From Candidatus Ichthyocystis hellenicum (GTDB taxonomy: Bacteria > Pseudomonadota > Gammaproteobacteria > Burkholderiales > 2013Ark19i): 64,000 bases of DNA. A program made the translations under genes and the position numbers. The notes below the pieces were generated by a model. It saw only the letters and a program-made list of their open reading frames with translations, did no database searches and had not been told where the DNA came from. Shown in pieces: positions 17,314 through 27,028 of the stretch; the stretch's first letter is position 1, and each line of letters starts with the position of its first letter. Where the stretch lies: contig NZ_LN906597.1 in the NCBI RefSeq assembly GCF_001460935.1, positions 1,087,398 to 1,151,397 on the forward strand, in the 5' to 3' direction.

Positions 17314-17724
17314 ATGGATTCTAATTATATAGAGCTTGATTTTTGTGGTTCCGATTATAACTCTAGTGGTTGTGGTGATGATTGTGTCGGTTGTAATGTT
17401 TGCTGTGCATTTGATGGAGGTATTGATCTATCAGGATCACTTTTGTCTCTTACTCAAGATGAAAATTCTCCCCAAAGTGATAATGCTCCTCTTACATGTC
17501 TTGTTGAGGCTTCTTTAGTTGATATTTCATCTCCGAATATGGTTGGTGCTGTTGACCCGGATAATATGGATGAACTTACATCATTTGTTGATCGCTCTGT
17601 CTCTATAATTGGAAGTGAACCTGATGAATCCACCGGTTCTATTAAATTCTTTGCTTATTTATTGGCGGCATGTTTTCTTGTAATAGTGTTATCAATAGTT
17701 GCCCTATTGTTAGCCTATTGTTAG
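17314..17724 (+). CDS. Hypothetical Cys-rich protein with C-terminal membrane anchor
   Basis: ATG 17314 follows GGTGGA by three bases and gives MDSNYIELDF. The paralogue-like gene at 20306 begins MDYECIEL at the same kind of site, which supports this start over an upstream TTG at 17284. The 136-residue protein has a Cys-rich N-terminal part (about six Cys within residues 11-32), an acidic Ser/Asp-rich middle and a single membrane segment at the very C-terminus (IKFFAYLLAACFLVIVLSIV). This is a tail-anchored layout. An 11-bp repeat (cctattgttag) crosses the stop codon. The function is unknown. Confidence 0.65.
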   Translation: MDSNYIELDFCGSDYNSSGCGDDCVGCNVCCAFDGGIDLSGSLLSLTQDENSPQSDNAPLTCLVEASLVDISSPNMVGAVDPDNMDELTSFVDRSVSIIGSEPDESTGSIKFFAYLLAACFLVIVLSIVALLLAYC

Positions 17725-18072
17725 CCTATTGTAATGGTTTATCAACTTAGCGGCTTGATGGTTACCTACACGTTCGAGAGGTAAGTTTTTAGGGCTGTGT
17801 TTAGGAAGTAATTAGTAAGATATTTTTTATAATAATAAATCTGGTAATTATAATACATCTAATGTTGCGCTAATAAACTTGTTGCGCAAACAGTATCAGG
17901 CAATTATTTTTCAAGGGTGTTCGCCTATATAAAATTGGATTCATAAATGTAGCATATCATTTATGGGTGACAAAAATATAATAAAGTTTAGGTCATTATT
18001 CATTATTAGTTTTGTTTCATTTGTCTATTTGCTTCTTATTATTAATAGTTATTCCTCATATATGGGGGCCAC
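17725..18072. other. Intergenic region with copy 2 of the shared upstream element
   Basis: About 350 bases without a coding frame. It contains the element at 17913-17937 and ends in the GGGGG ribosome binding site of the gene at 18073. Confidence 0.5.
17913..17937 (+). promoter_or_regulatory. Conserved upstream element, copy 2
   Basis: GGGTGTTCGCCTATATAAAA matches the element at 17133-17157 at all but two positions of this core, and lies at a similar distance from its gene. A looser relative (GGGTGGTATTGGCGCCTATA) lies at 20205-20224, about 80 bases upstream of 20306. Confidence 0.4.
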
Positions 18073-18405
18073 ATGATACATGATATAGAATCTTATGGTG
18101 CTCAAATGCCACCTGATTTAGGAAAAGAATCAGCTGTATTACCTGGTCGAAGTGTTGATCTTTCTCAGATTAATGGTTATTCAGGTGCTGGTGTAATTAG
18201 TTGTTGCAATCATAGTAGATGCTTTATGTGTAGTGCTATGAAAATAGTGACAATTTTTTCAGTCTTATGTTTATTGATTACACTTATAGTGTTTTTATGT
18301 ATGTCAGGTAGCAAATATTGTCTCATTTCAGTTGGTTGTATGCTTTCTGCTGTTATCTTTTCTTACATTGTGTTTGCAATTATGAAGAGACGGGTAAATA
18401 CCTAG
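18073..18405 (+). CDS. Hypothetical small protein with two adjacent membrane segments
   Basis: ATG 18073 follows GGGGG by four bases. The 110-residue protein has a soluble N-terminus of about 55 residues with a Cys pair (SCCNHSRCFMC). Two membrane segments (about 57-76 and 82-104) follow, separated by only the short loop MSGSKYC, then a short basic tail (KRRVNT). The hairpin closely resembles the C-terminus of the protein at 20306-20878 (FLCVLDDIYCLIP then LNRRGIR), so the two are paralogues. The layout is that of a bilobed hydrophobic hairpin. The function is unknown. Confidence 0.68.
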   Translation: MIHDIESYGAQMPPDLGKESAVLPGRSVDLSQINGYSGAGVISCCNHSRCFMCSAMKIVTIFSVLCLLITLIVFLCMSGSKYCLISVGCMLSAVIFSYIVFAIMKRRVNT

Positions 18406-19297
18406 TTGATATTATCCAATTGTAATTGAAAGTTATTTTGTAATGGATATACCAAATTGATTTGTGATTTTAATCCTAAATATCATAGCTTAAACTCTGA
18501 GTGTTGCGGTAAGAGCTATGGTGCTTGTGGTGTTTATCTCTTTCGTTAGTAGATGTTGCAGATGCAATTGGTTATTTAGATGAATTTATTTGTAATTGAT
18601 CTAGGTATTTATGATGTATTAATTTGTGGTGGCTTCTGGGTTTGATTAATCCATGCTGAAAAACGTTTTATTACTTTCTAGGATAAAACATTGGTAATTG
18701 TGGTTTGGAAATTAATTTATCAATTTAAAATAAAAAATACGTGCAATCATAGCTTTTATATTCATGTAGTTTCTGTGTAACGCTATCAATGTTTGTATCT
18801 TTCGTCATAGCCATAATTTTTTCTTCACCAATATATTGATTTTTAATCATATTTTATTTATTTCATAAGTAAATATACCTTGTGTCAAGATAAATTATAG
18901 ATATTTTTCCTGGGTGTTGTTTTTGTTACTTGTATTATTTCTACATAATATAAAATTAGAGGTATTAGTTGTAATGGCTGCTATGATGGTATTTTATTTC
19001 TACTACAATATCTATATATTAATTATTTGCTTCTTGAAAATACTTTAGGGTGGCTATTAAATTGAAAAATTTAACTCATATCTTTTGGTGATCTGTAGGC
19101 GATTAATTAATTGGTAGCATGAAAATTTCATAATCTATAGTAATCAAATTTATTTGGAAAAATGATGGTTGTTCTATTGTAGAGAGGTGGCATTGCGTAG
19201 TTGTAACATACTGATACGTAAATCTGAAAAATATACAAATTTCTCATGGTACAATGGCCAATAGTTATTTACGTATTTTGATATCTTCAGGAAAATC
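18406..19297. other. Gene-free AT-rich stretch
   Basis: Nearly 900 bases with stops in all frames and no RNA gene that I can recognise. Only the last bases can be given a role, AGGAAA ahead of the start at 19298. Confidence 0.45.
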
Positions 19298-20200
19298 ATG
19301 TGTGTAGCTAATGTGGGTGTATTTAGCGGCAATGTCAGTAAAAATATTGTTATTTTTGGCTTAGGCTATGTAGCTGAGGCTGTATCTAAGGATCTAGTTA
19401 ATTTAGGGCATAATGTATACATTACTTCTAGGAATGCCAGTTTTTGTAAATTAGATGCTCTGAAAGGGTATTTTACCATTGGGTTTGATAGTCCAGAACT
19501 ACCAAATATTATTGAATCTGCTCATGTTGTTCTTAGTACCGTTCCTCCTTATAAGGGAGTAGATCCTGTTTTGGAATCTTATGCAACAAGGTACATTCAT
19601 TCTGGTGATTTTGAGTGGGTGGGGTACTTGTCATCAACGTCTGTTTATGGTGATCATCAAGGGAAGTGGGTTGATGAAACAAGTCATTGTATACCAAATT
19701 ATACTAATGCTGAGGTGATTTTGTTGGCTGAAAAAAAATGGCTGGATGCTTACTTGAAGTATGGTGTGCCAGTGCACATCATGAGATTGTCTGGTATTTA
19801 CGGTCCAGGTAGAAATTGTTTGGAACAAATAAAAAAAGGCAAAGACTTTACTATCGTTAAGAAAGGTCATTATTTTTCTAGAATCCATGTTTCTGATATT
19901 TGTCAATCCATTATTGCTTCTATAAAATTTCCAACACCTGGTGAGATATATAATATTGCCGATTCTGAGCCAGCTTCTATTGATGTGGTGCATCAATATG
20001 CTGCTAGTATTCTTAAACTTCCAGAATTGAGAACTATCAACTTCGAGGATGCTGTTATTTCTGAAGGAATGAGGAATTTTTTTCTTTCTAACAAAAGAGT
20101 TAGTAATTGTAAAATATCAGAGATTCTAAATATAGACTGGATGTATCCAAATTATAGAATAGGATTGCTTGAAGGTTGTTTGCATGCATTGAATAATTGA
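19298..20200 (+). CDS. NAD(P)-dependent epimerase/reductase of the extended SDR superfamily
   Basis: The start ATG has AGGAAA upstream. The 300-residue protein begins with a nucleotide-binding fold: NIVIFGLGYVAEAVSKDL (residues 16-33) has the Gly-rich turn, and HVVLSTVPPY follows near 78-87. The active-site region reads YLSSTSVYGDHQGKWVDE (about 109-126), with the Ser/Thr and Tyr of extended SDR enzymes. RLSGIYGPGRN near 162-172 and HVSDICQSI are also typical of NAD-dependent epimerase/dehydratase proteins. The standard YxxxK spacing is not kept (Tyr then GDHQGK), as in atypical SDR proteins related to YeeZ. The substrate is unknown. It sits among unrecognised membrane proteins and forms no clear operon. 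Confidence 0.8.
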   Translation: MCVANVGVFSGNVSKNIVIFGLGYVAEAVSKDLVNLGHNVYITSRNASFCKLDALKGYFTIGFDSPELPNIIESAHVVLSTVPPYKGVDPVLESYATRYIHSGDFEWVGYLSSTSVYGDHQGKWVDETSHCIPNYTNAEVILLAEKKWLDAYLKYGVPVHIMRLSGIYGPGRNCLEQIKKGKDFTIVKKGHYFSRIHVSDICQSIIASIKFPTPGEIYNIADSEPASIDVVHQYAASILKLPELRTINFEDAVISEGMRNFFLSNKRVSNCKISEILNIDWMYPNYRIGLLEGCLHALNN

Positions 20201-20305
20201 CAATGGGTGGTATTGGCGCCTATAGCAAGAGTTACCAAGACCTGTGCTAGGTGGTATTTCCTAGATTATTACTAGTTGGTTATTATTTTTCAGGTAGGTG
20301 ATTGT

Positions 20306-20878
20306 ATGGATTATGAGTGTATAGAATTACGTACTTTTAGTAATGTATCTGATGATTGTGATACTTGTCCTATTGGTGATATTGGTTCGGCTGAGTTTGG
20401 TGGTGGATCTGTGGTAGTAGGTATGTCTCAAGATTGTTCTTGTGCGGGATTGATTAATTCTTCAGATGAAATTGTTCCCTTGGCCGATAATACTTCCATG
20501 ACTAGACCTGTTCGTACTCTCGAGCTTACCGAAGTTCCTCCGGAGGGGGTAGGATTGCCGGATATGATGCCTATGACTTACTTTGATGTTGGGTTCCCTA
20601 TAAATTCTGAATCCGTAGCGTATGCTGAAGTTCCTTTCTTGGGCATTAGGAGGAGAATTGTACCAAATAATAGTATTAACCTAAATTCTACCGACAGTGG
20701 TGATACCAGAATCTTAGTTTTAAAAATAGCCGCTGCTGTATGCTTATTGTTCTCGATTATAATATTCTTATGCGTACTAGACGACATTTACTGTCTCATT
20801 CCTGCTAGTTGCCTGCTAGCAGTTAGCATCTCCTCCTGCATTGCGTTAATCGCCTTAAATAGACGGGGAATACGCTAG
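20306..20878 (+). CDS. Hypothetical protein with C-terminal membrane hairpin
   Basis: ATG 20306 follows AGGTGATT closely and is preferred over an upstream alternative start at 20276. The 190-residue protein starts MDYECIEL, like the gene at 17314. It has a long acidic, Ser/Pro-rich soluble part with Cys residues and ends with two adjacent membrane segments (about 138-157 and 163-184) separated by LDDIYCLIP, then a basic tail. The hairpin matches that of 18073-18405. The N-terminus matches 17314, so the three genes appear related by duplication and exchange. The function is unknown. Confidence 0.68.
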   Translation: MDYECIELRTFSNVSDDCDTCPIGDIGSAEFGGGSVVVGMSQDCSCAGLINSSDEIVPLADNTSMTRPVRTLELTEVPPEGVGLPDMMPMTYFDVGFPINSESVAYAEVPFLGIRRRIVPNNSINLNSTDSGDTRILVLKIAAAVCLLFSIIIFLCVLDDIYCLIPASCLLAVSISSCIALIALNRRGIR

Positions 20879-21142
20879 TTATGGCGTGCAAATATATAAT
20901 ATTCGCAGGTAGTAGACATGTATGGTAGGTAGGTTGGGTTTGCATATGATCTTGTTGCAAGAATGTTATGGTTGTAACTAGCTACCACTACATAGGTAAG
21001 ACAGGAAGTAATAATAGGCCGGACGTTGTTTATTTGTGAGATATTCATGTCGTTGCTGCTCTACTAATTATTAAAGACGCTTGTATATACTCATATGAAA
21101 AATACATCTCTTTTTTCCTATAAATTTTTGATAAAATTGTAA

Positions 21143-21610
21143 CTAATTAACGTCCGCTATCTCTTTCTTCAAAACACCGCGCAGGAACTCATCTAAATCA
21201 CTTTTCTTATCTGCTAGAGATGAGAAAAAATCGTCCTCAGTTTTAAGCAAATCCTTTGCGGCCTCTTGTATTTTATGTTCACCAGATTCTGTTAATTTCG
21301 GAAATTTTGCTCTTTCATCTCCTTCTTTTTGTGATCTGGATAGAAGTCCTTTCCTCTCTAAATTTCGTAGAACCTGAGAGGTCATTGTTACATCGAATCT
21401 CAGAAATTTAGCTAAATCATTTTGTGAAATATCTTCTCCATCCCTTACAAGGAATCCTATTGATACCAAAAGTATAAATTGTACTAAAGTAAGATCATGA
21501 GGTAAAAGAGAATTTTCAATCTTTCTCTTCCACGAAAAATAAGCAGAATAAAGCAAAAAACCGCTCATGTCGTTCACGTTAACCCACTCAGTTCTGATGA
21601 CTTTTTTCAT
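21143..21610 (-). CDS. MarR family transcriptional regulator
   Basis: The start chosen is ATG at 21610, preceded by GGGAGGAGT. The open frame continues upstream to 21730, but those residues do not fit the family. The 155-residue protein has the winged helix-turn-helix of MarR: a helical N-terminus, then LTLVQFILLVSIGFL, then ISQNDLAKFLRFDVTMTSQVLRNLERKGLLSR and the wing KEGDERAKFPKLTESG. The C-terminal helices would form the dimer. MarR proteins bind palindromic operators and usually respond to small ligands. No adjacent target gene is obvious. The copper ATPase lies on the same strand nearly 700 bases upstream. Confidence 0.88.
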   Translation of the reverse strand: MKKVIRTEWVNVNDMSGFLLYSAYFSWKRKIENSLLPHDLTLVQFILLVSIGFLVRDGEDISQNDLAKFLRFDVTMTSQVLRNLERKGLLSRSQKEGDERAKFPKLTESGEHKIQEAAKDLLKTEDDFFSSLADKKSDLDEFLRGVLKKEIADVN

Positions 21611-22291
21611 TACTCCTCCCACATTAAATAACTTACAAATCAAAAATACTCTAATGAAACATATATTCCCAAATGTGAGCATGATTTTATTAAGATATTG
21701 GTTTATTATTAGATAATTACTTACATACATTTACAGCACTAAAAATTGTTACTGTTCAAAGTACAAAAGTATTTACATCAGTACCAATAAATTCATCTTC
21801 TACTATCAACACCATGTTCTCACAGTAGAGTCTTGATTATCTCAAATAAATAAAAGATATGGAAAGTAATATACCACTTGGATTATAGTACTTAGGGGTA
21901 GTTATGTGTTATAGGTGTCAAATTAACTATTCATATATATAATCTGTAATCAATTTATAGATAATAAATTTTAGTTAGTTTCTAGATAACTAATTTGATC
22001 GTGCATAGTACAATTTATTATTCATGCACATAATATATTTAGTTTGTGATAGTTCTTTCTACCATCATTAAGGCATCAAATATTTTTTTCATTTATTTTA
22101 TATGGTTACTTTCCTAGTGGCTTTTAAATGAAGGCATTAACTCATGTTAGTTGTTTGATATTTGAGTGCTATTAACGGGCCAATTATTAAGACAATACGT
22201 GATAATTTAACTTACTTCACCAAGCTTTATTTTTTATCTTTACCTAGTTATTAATATACTAACTAATAATTTTATCTGATCAAGATTAACT
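21611..22291. other. Gene-free AT-rich stretch
   Basis: About 680 bases between the copper ATPase and the MarR gene on the same strand, with no supported frame. It should hold the promoter of the MarR gene. No operator palindrome stands out. Confidence 0.45.
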
Positions 22292-24475
22292 TTATATTTT
22301 CTCAAAGTTTAATCTGAGTGCATTTCCAATTACGCTCAGCGAACTAGCTGACATTGCTATTGCTGCAAAAATTGGGGAAATTAATATTCCAAATTGTGGA
22401 AATAGAACTCCCGCAGCTATAGGAATACAGGCTGTGTTATATGCAAAAGCTAGAAATAAATTTTGCCTTATATTTTTCATTACCTTAGAAGATAAATCTA
22501 TTGCTCCTACTACTCGTATTAAGTCTCCTTTTAATAGAGTTATGTTGGAGTTTTCAATTGCTACATCAATTCCATTTCCCATTGATATGCCAACGTGTGC
22601 AGCACTAAGTGCTACTGCATCATTAACTCCGTCCCCTATCATTACAACTACATGTCCATTTTCTTTGTATTTTTCTACAATCTTTAATTTTTCTTCTGGT
22701 GTTACATTTGATACGAAATTTTTGATTCCTGTTATATTTGCAATCAATTTTGCAGATTTTTGGTTGTCTCCAGTTGCCATCACAATATTTATTTTCATTT
22801 TCTGCAGCTTTTTAATGGCCTCAAGTGTTGATTTTTTTATGTTGTCACTTAGAGTAATGTACCCAATTACCGATGTGCTATTAGCTAAGAATACAATGGT
22901 GGGAAATTCATTTGTAAGTGAAATTATAGTTTCTGAACTGATTTCCATATTTTGCATAAGATCTTTGTTTCCAAGCGCTACCTTTTGACCGTCTATTTCT
23001 CCAATTAATCCTTTTCCAGTTATTGATTCGAAGTTTGTAACTTTAAGTAAATTCATACCCCTATCTTTCGCAAAGCAAGTGATGGCAGTTGATAGTGGGT
23101 GTTTGCTGTTATGAGCTAAGCTGGCAGCCAGTTGAAGTACTCTGTGTTCAGAAACAGAATCATTTTTACTATGTATTTCTCCGACTTTAGGTTTTCCTTC
23201 TGTCAAAGTTCCAGTTTTATCTATAATTATGGTATCAACTTTTTCTAGAACCTCTAGACATTCAGGGTCCTTTATCAGAATTCCGTTTTTTGCCCCTATT
23301 CCAACACCAACCATGATTGACAAAGTTGTTGCTAATCCTATAGCACATGGACAGGCAATAATTAACACGTTGACGGCACTAATAAAACCGTAGCTCATAC
23401 TCTGCTTGGTTGCAAATAAAGACCAGGCCAGGAACGAAAAAACTGAAACTGATATTACAACTGGAACAAACCACGACGATGCTAGATCTGCTACTCTTTG
23501 TATTGGAACTTTGGATCTTTGCGAATTGTTAACCATTTTTATAATGTTTGCTAACATAGTATTAGAGCCAATTTTTGTTGCTTTCATTATAATTGATCCG
23601 TCTATGTTTACAGTTCCTGCTATGACAAAATCATTTAATTTCTTGTGTATAGGTACAGACTCACCAGTTACCATTGATTCGTCAACATTAGTTGATCCTT
23701 CTGTGATAGTTCCATCAGCTGGTATTTTTTCCCCAGGGGAGATAATAATATTATCTCCAACTTTAATGTTTTCTATGGGAATATCTTGTTCACTCCCATT
23801 TATAACTATCTTTGCACTTCTGGGGGTTAATTCAAGTAGTGTTTTTATAGCTAGTGAGGTAAATTTTCTTGCACGTAGCTCCAGCATCTGTCCAAGCAGT
23901 ACGAGTGTTATAATTATTGATGATGTTTCAAAATAGACCGGAATTCCCCCATTTTGGTAATGGAAAGATTTTGGGAATAAATTTGGTTTAAGAAGCGCAA
24001 ATAAACTGTAAATGAAGGATACTCCCGTTCCTAGTGATATTAGTGAAAACATGTTTAAACTTTTTTGTCTTAGAGAATTATATGCTTTTATAAAGAATGG
24101 ATTTCCTGACCATAGAACTACTGGTATGGACAAAATAAATTGTATGTAAGTATTGTTTTTTTCAGATAGGATGGAATTTACCCCATTGATGTGTCTTGCC
24201 ATTTCTAAAAACATAATCGGTAATGTCAGAAAAATACCAACTAAAAATTTTTCTTTGTATTTTTTCAGTTCCGGATTTTCATGATCGTTACCAGTGATAA
24301 CGTCAGGTTCCAGGTCCATTCCACATATAGTGCATTCCCCATGGTTCCATTTCCTTACTTCAGGGTGCATGGGACATGTGTAGTACTCAGATCCAGATTT
24401 CTCGGTAGGAACATTAGAATTATCGTTATTGGGATTTTTATGACATTTATTATGGCACATCTCATCAATACCCAT
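22292..24475 (-). CDS. copA: Cu(I)-translocating P1B-type ATPase
   Basis: This 727-residue P-type ATPase begins with a Cys/His-rich metal-binding stretch (YTCPMHPEV and GECTICGMDLEP, residues 31-57) of the heavy-metal-binding type, not the ferredoxin-like HMA type. Eight membrane segments follow. Diagnostic motifs are TGES 270-273, CPC 375-377 in segment 6, the phosphorylated Asp419 in DKTGT, the HP motif at 459-460, GDGVND 614-619, YN in segment 7 (FAYNTACIP) and MSASSLSVIGNALRL in segment 8. CPC, YN and MSxxS are the Cu(I) signature of this family, so it exports Cu(I) from the cytoplasm. The start at 24475 has only a weak ribosome binding site. It stands alone, without a visible CueR-type regulator or chaperone. 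Confidence 0.93.
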   Translation of the reverse strand: MGIDEMCHNKCHKNPNNDNSNVPTEKSGSEYYTCPMHPEVRKWNHGECTICGMDLEPDVITGNDHENPELKKYKEKFLVGIFLTLPIMFLEMARHINGVNSILSEKNNTYIQFILSIPVVLWSGNPFFIKAYNSLRQKSLNMFSLISLGTGVSFIYSLFALLKPNLFPKSFHYQNGGIPVYFETSSIIITLVLLGQMLELRARKFTSLAIKTLLELTPRSAKIVINGSEQDIPIENIKVGDNIIISPGEKIPADGTITEGSTNVDESMVTGESVPIHKKLNDFVIAGTVNIDGSIIMKATKIGSNTMLANIIKMVNNSQRSKVPIQRVADLASSWFVPVVISVSVFSFLAWSLFATKQSMSYGFISAVNVLIIACPCAIGLATTLSIMVGVGIGAKNGILIKDPECLEVLEKVDTIIIDKTGTLTEGKPKVGEIHSKNDSVSEHRVLQLAASLAHNSKHPLSTAITCFAKDRGMNLLKVTNFESITGKGLIGEIDGQKVALGNKDLMQNMEISSETIISLTNEFPTIVFLANSTSVIGYITLSDNIKKSTLEAIKKLQKMKINIVMATGDNQKSAKLIANITGIKNFVSNVTPEEKLKIVEKYKENGHVVVMIGDGVNDAVALSAAHVGISMGNGIDVAIENSNITLLKGDLIRVVGAIDLSSKVMKNIRQNLFLAFAYNTACIPIAAGVLFPQFGILISPIFAAIAMSASSLSVIGNALRLNFEKI

Positions 24476-24904
24476 ACCTAACGACTAATTTTGTTAGCAA
24501 AATCAAAACAACTACCACATATTAACCTTGTCTAAGTTACATATGGCAGTACTGTTGCTACGGAACTTATACCATGTGCTTTTCATTGATAAAGACGAGG
24601 CAGACCAAGCATATCAATCAACATGGCTACGGAATTATTCTACCATAATAGTACAAATATTAGGATTAACTGTTCAATTGATAAGAAACCAACTTTTTTA
24701 TCCTATGAGTATGCTGATTGATTTTATGTATTGCAGCTAAACACAGTTACAAAAATAGAATCCGAACAATAGCAGCTGCAATTATATGCTTAGATGGGTA
24801 AGATTAGGATTTTTACATTAAAGATCTTATAGATTACTCTCATCGGTGGTCTTAGTAATCACTAGTATTTATATATAATTTTTACTAAAAAGTGACATGT
24901 GAGG
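24476..24904. other. Gene-free stretch between the copper ATPase and tRNA-Ser
   Basis: About 430 bases without a convincing gene. It should carry the promoter of the ATPase (minus strand). A short plus-strand frame from 24528 was rejected. Confidence 0.45.
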
Positions 24905-24994
24905 TGGCGGAGAGAGTGGGATTCGAACCCACGGTACCACATGTGGTACAACAGATTTCGAGTCTGTCCCATTCGGCCACTCTGGCATCTCTCC
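24905..24994 (-). tRNA. tRNA-Ser(CGA)
   Basis: On the minus strand the sequence folds as a class II tRNA. The acceptor arms GGAGAGA and TCTCTCC pair fully. The anticodon stem acaga/tctgt closes the loop ctCGAaa, giving anticodon CGA (codon UCG). A long variable arm with the self-complementary stretch gtaccacatgtggtac and the T-loop ggTTCGAATcc follow. The discriminator is G and the CCA end is encoded in the DNA (24905-24907). It marks the change from the sparse accessory region to the dense core genome. Confidence 0.95.
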
Positions 24995-25006
24995 GCGTAT
25001 AATTCT

Positions 25007-25036
25007 ATTATATTTTACTAGCTTACAACTCGGTAA
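25007..25036 (-). promoter_or_regulatory. Possible promoter of tRNA-Ser
   Basis: On the minus strand a perfect TATAAT (25012-25007) lies about 12 bases upstream of the tRNA 5' end. A weak -35 (TTACCG, 25036-25031) sits 18 bases further upstream. Confidence 0.45.
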
Positions 25037-25117
25037 ATATACATTAATTACCGTACTTTTTGCACCAAAATAGTACTACGCACCTCCATAATACTGTCTT
25101 TTCCTAGTTAATTTGAT

Positions 25118-25942
25118 CTATTTTGACTTCCCCGTAGTAATACGGTCCCTAAATAGATAATCTTTCAGCGTCGATACCATAGTTAATCCATTTTCGTGAA
25201 ATGCGTATTGACATCTAAATCCTTGCTGCCAACCATGTTCAACTATTAGTTGTCCTTCTGGATAAAGGTAATTATTTGCTCCACTTATTATTTTTTCCAA
25301 ATCTTGGAATCCTTCATCATGTGATACTAATGCAGACTTTGGTTCATGAGATAGGTCAATAAGGTGTGAGTCATGCGGAGAAATATAAGGAGGGTTGGAT
25401 ATAATATAGTCAAATTTTTCACCAACGACGGCTTCGTACCAATTTCCATGGCTTAAATTTATATCTGCCTCGTGAAATGCAGAATTTTTTCGTGCAATTA
25501 AAAGTGCCCCAGGAGAGTAATCTGTGGCCCAAACAATGTGTTGAGGGAAGTTTTTCTTTATGGTAATGGCTATTATTCCACTTCCGGTTCCTAGATCTAG
25601 GATACGCTTCTCCTTGGTGTCGCTTCCTAGTAATTCAAGTATTTTACTTACTAAGCATTCTGTATCTGGACGCGGAATCATTACGTCAGTGCTAACAAAA
25701 AATTTTCTATTCATAAAGTATGAGCTTCCCAGAATGTAGGGTAGCGGGGTACCTTCTGTCAATTTTGATATCGCTAGCTCGAAGTTGGGCACAATGTCAT
25801 CAGGGACATTTTTATCAATGTTGGTAATGATATCGGCATGATCATTACCAGTTATGTGAGCTAGGAGCCAAATCGATTCTCGATAAGATATGTATTCTCT
25901 AAATCTTAAAAGCCAAGCATGATACGTTTTGCTACTCATCAT
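25118..25942 (-). CDS. prmC: Peptide chain release factor N5-glutamine methyltransferase
   Basis: The 274-residue protein carries the AdoMet-binding motif DLGTGSG (residues 116-122) and the catalytic NPPYI (183-187) of the PrmC/HemK family. It methylates the Gln of the GGQ motif in class I release factors. It is encoded directly after prfA, whose end it overlaps by 11 bases, so substrate and enzyme are coupled. Two adjacent ATG codons (25942 and 25939) can serve as start. Length and motifs are normal. Confidence 0.95.
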   Translation of the reverse strand: MMSSKTYHAWLLRFREYISYRESIWLLAHITGNDHADIITNIDKNVPDDIVPNFELAISKLTEGTPLPYILGSSYFMNRKFFVSTDVMIPRPDTECLVSKILELLGSDTKEKRILDLGTGSGIIAITIKKNFPQHIVWATDYSPGALLIARKNSAFHEADINLSHGNWYEAVVGEKFDYIISNPPYISPHDSHLIDLSHEPKSALVSHDEGFQDLEKIISGANNYLYPEGQLIVEHGWQQGFRCQYAFHENGLTMVSTLKDYLFRDRITTGKSK

Positions 25943-27014
25943 TTCCTAGATTGCTCATCCACTCTGCCTGATGTTCTGCTTGAAGAGACTGCGTGATCTC
26001 AAATATATCGCCGTCTAATATAGCATCAATTTTGTAAAGAGTTAGGTTTATGCGGTGATCTGTTACTCTTCCTTGAGGAAAGTTGTAAGTTCTAATGCGA
26101 TCTGAACGGTCTCCTGTTCCTACAAGCAATTTTCTTGTTTTTGCTATTTTTTCGTTTTGCTCACGTATCTTTTTATCCAAAATTCTGGATGACAATACGG
26201 AGAGCGCTCGCTCCCTATTCTTATGTTGAGATCTGTCTTCTTGGCATTCCACCACAATCCCAGTTGGTATGTGGGTTATGCGGACAGCTGAATCAGTTTT
26301 GTTTACGTGCTGCCCTCCGGCTCCAGATGCCCTGTATGTGTTAACCCGAATATCTTGAGGTTGAATAGAAATCTCATTGATTTCATCTGCTTCAGGCATT
26401 ACTGCCACCGTGCAAGCCGAAGTATGTATTCGTCCCTGAGTTTCAGTTAAAGGTACTCTCTGAACTCGGTGAGCCCCAGATTCAAACTTCAGTTGGGAGT
26501 AAACATTAGATCCGCAAATTTTAGCTATAACTTCCTTATATCCACCAATCTCAGATGGAGACTCCGAAACAATTTCTACTTTCCAGTTATTGCGTTCTGC
26601 AAATCGGCAATACATTCTCAGCAGGTCGGATGAAAATAAAGCTGATTCGTTTCCGCCTGTTCCTGCTCGTATTTCGAGATATATATTGCAATGATCATTG
26701 GGGTCATGTGGTATTAGAAAGGCACAAATTTGCTTTTCTACACTATTTTTTTCTTCTTTCAACCTATTGATTTCATCCGCTGCTAGAGATTTCATGTCTT
26801 CATCAGACAACATGCACTCAGCATCGATAATCTCATTCTCAATACTCATATATCGTTCGTAAAGTGAGGCTATATCCTTTAAATCAGCGTGTTCTTTGCT
26901 AAGAGATCGATAACGATTAATATCACGCGTTGCGTCTTCCTCTGCTAATAGGGTGTCAATCTCCTTAGTTCTTTTATGCATTTTCTGTATGTGGTTAAGC
27001 AAAGATGGCTTCAT
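25932..27014 (-). CDS. prfA: Peptide chain release factor 1
   Basis: The 360-residue protein has the full RF1 layout: a helical N-terminal domain, the codon-recognition tripeptide region [10 protein letters not shown] (PLT at 188-190, the PxT motif of RF1) and the catalytic GGQ at 233-235 in [15 protein letters not shown]. It reads UAA and UAG in the ribosomal A site. It lies between hemA and prmC in the usual order, 14 bases after hemA. Confidence 0.96.
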   Translation of the reverse strand: MKPSLLNHIQKMHKRTKEIDTLLAEEDATRDINRYRSLSKEHADLKDIASLYERYMSIENEIIDAECMLSDEDMKSLAADEINRLKEEKNSVEKQICAFLIPHDPNDHCNIYLEIRAGTGGNESALFSSDLLRMYCRFAERNNWKVEIVSESPSEIGGYKEVIAKICGSNVYSQLKFESGAHRVQRVPLTETQGRIHTSACTVAVMPEADEINEISIQPQDIRVNTYRASGAGGQHVNKTDSAVRITHIPTGIVVECQEDRSQHKNRERALSVLSSRILDKKIREQNEKIAKTRKLLVGTGDRSDRIRTYNFPQGRVTDHRINLTLYKIDAILDGDIFEITQSLQAEHQAEWMSNLGNDE

Positions 27015-27028
27015 AAAAAATCCGATGG

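Noticed and set aside
24528-24740. Short plus-strand frame between the copper ATPase and tRNA-Ser
   Set aside because: It begins with TTG, has no ribosome binding site and no recognisable domain, and it lies in the likely promoter region of the ATPase.
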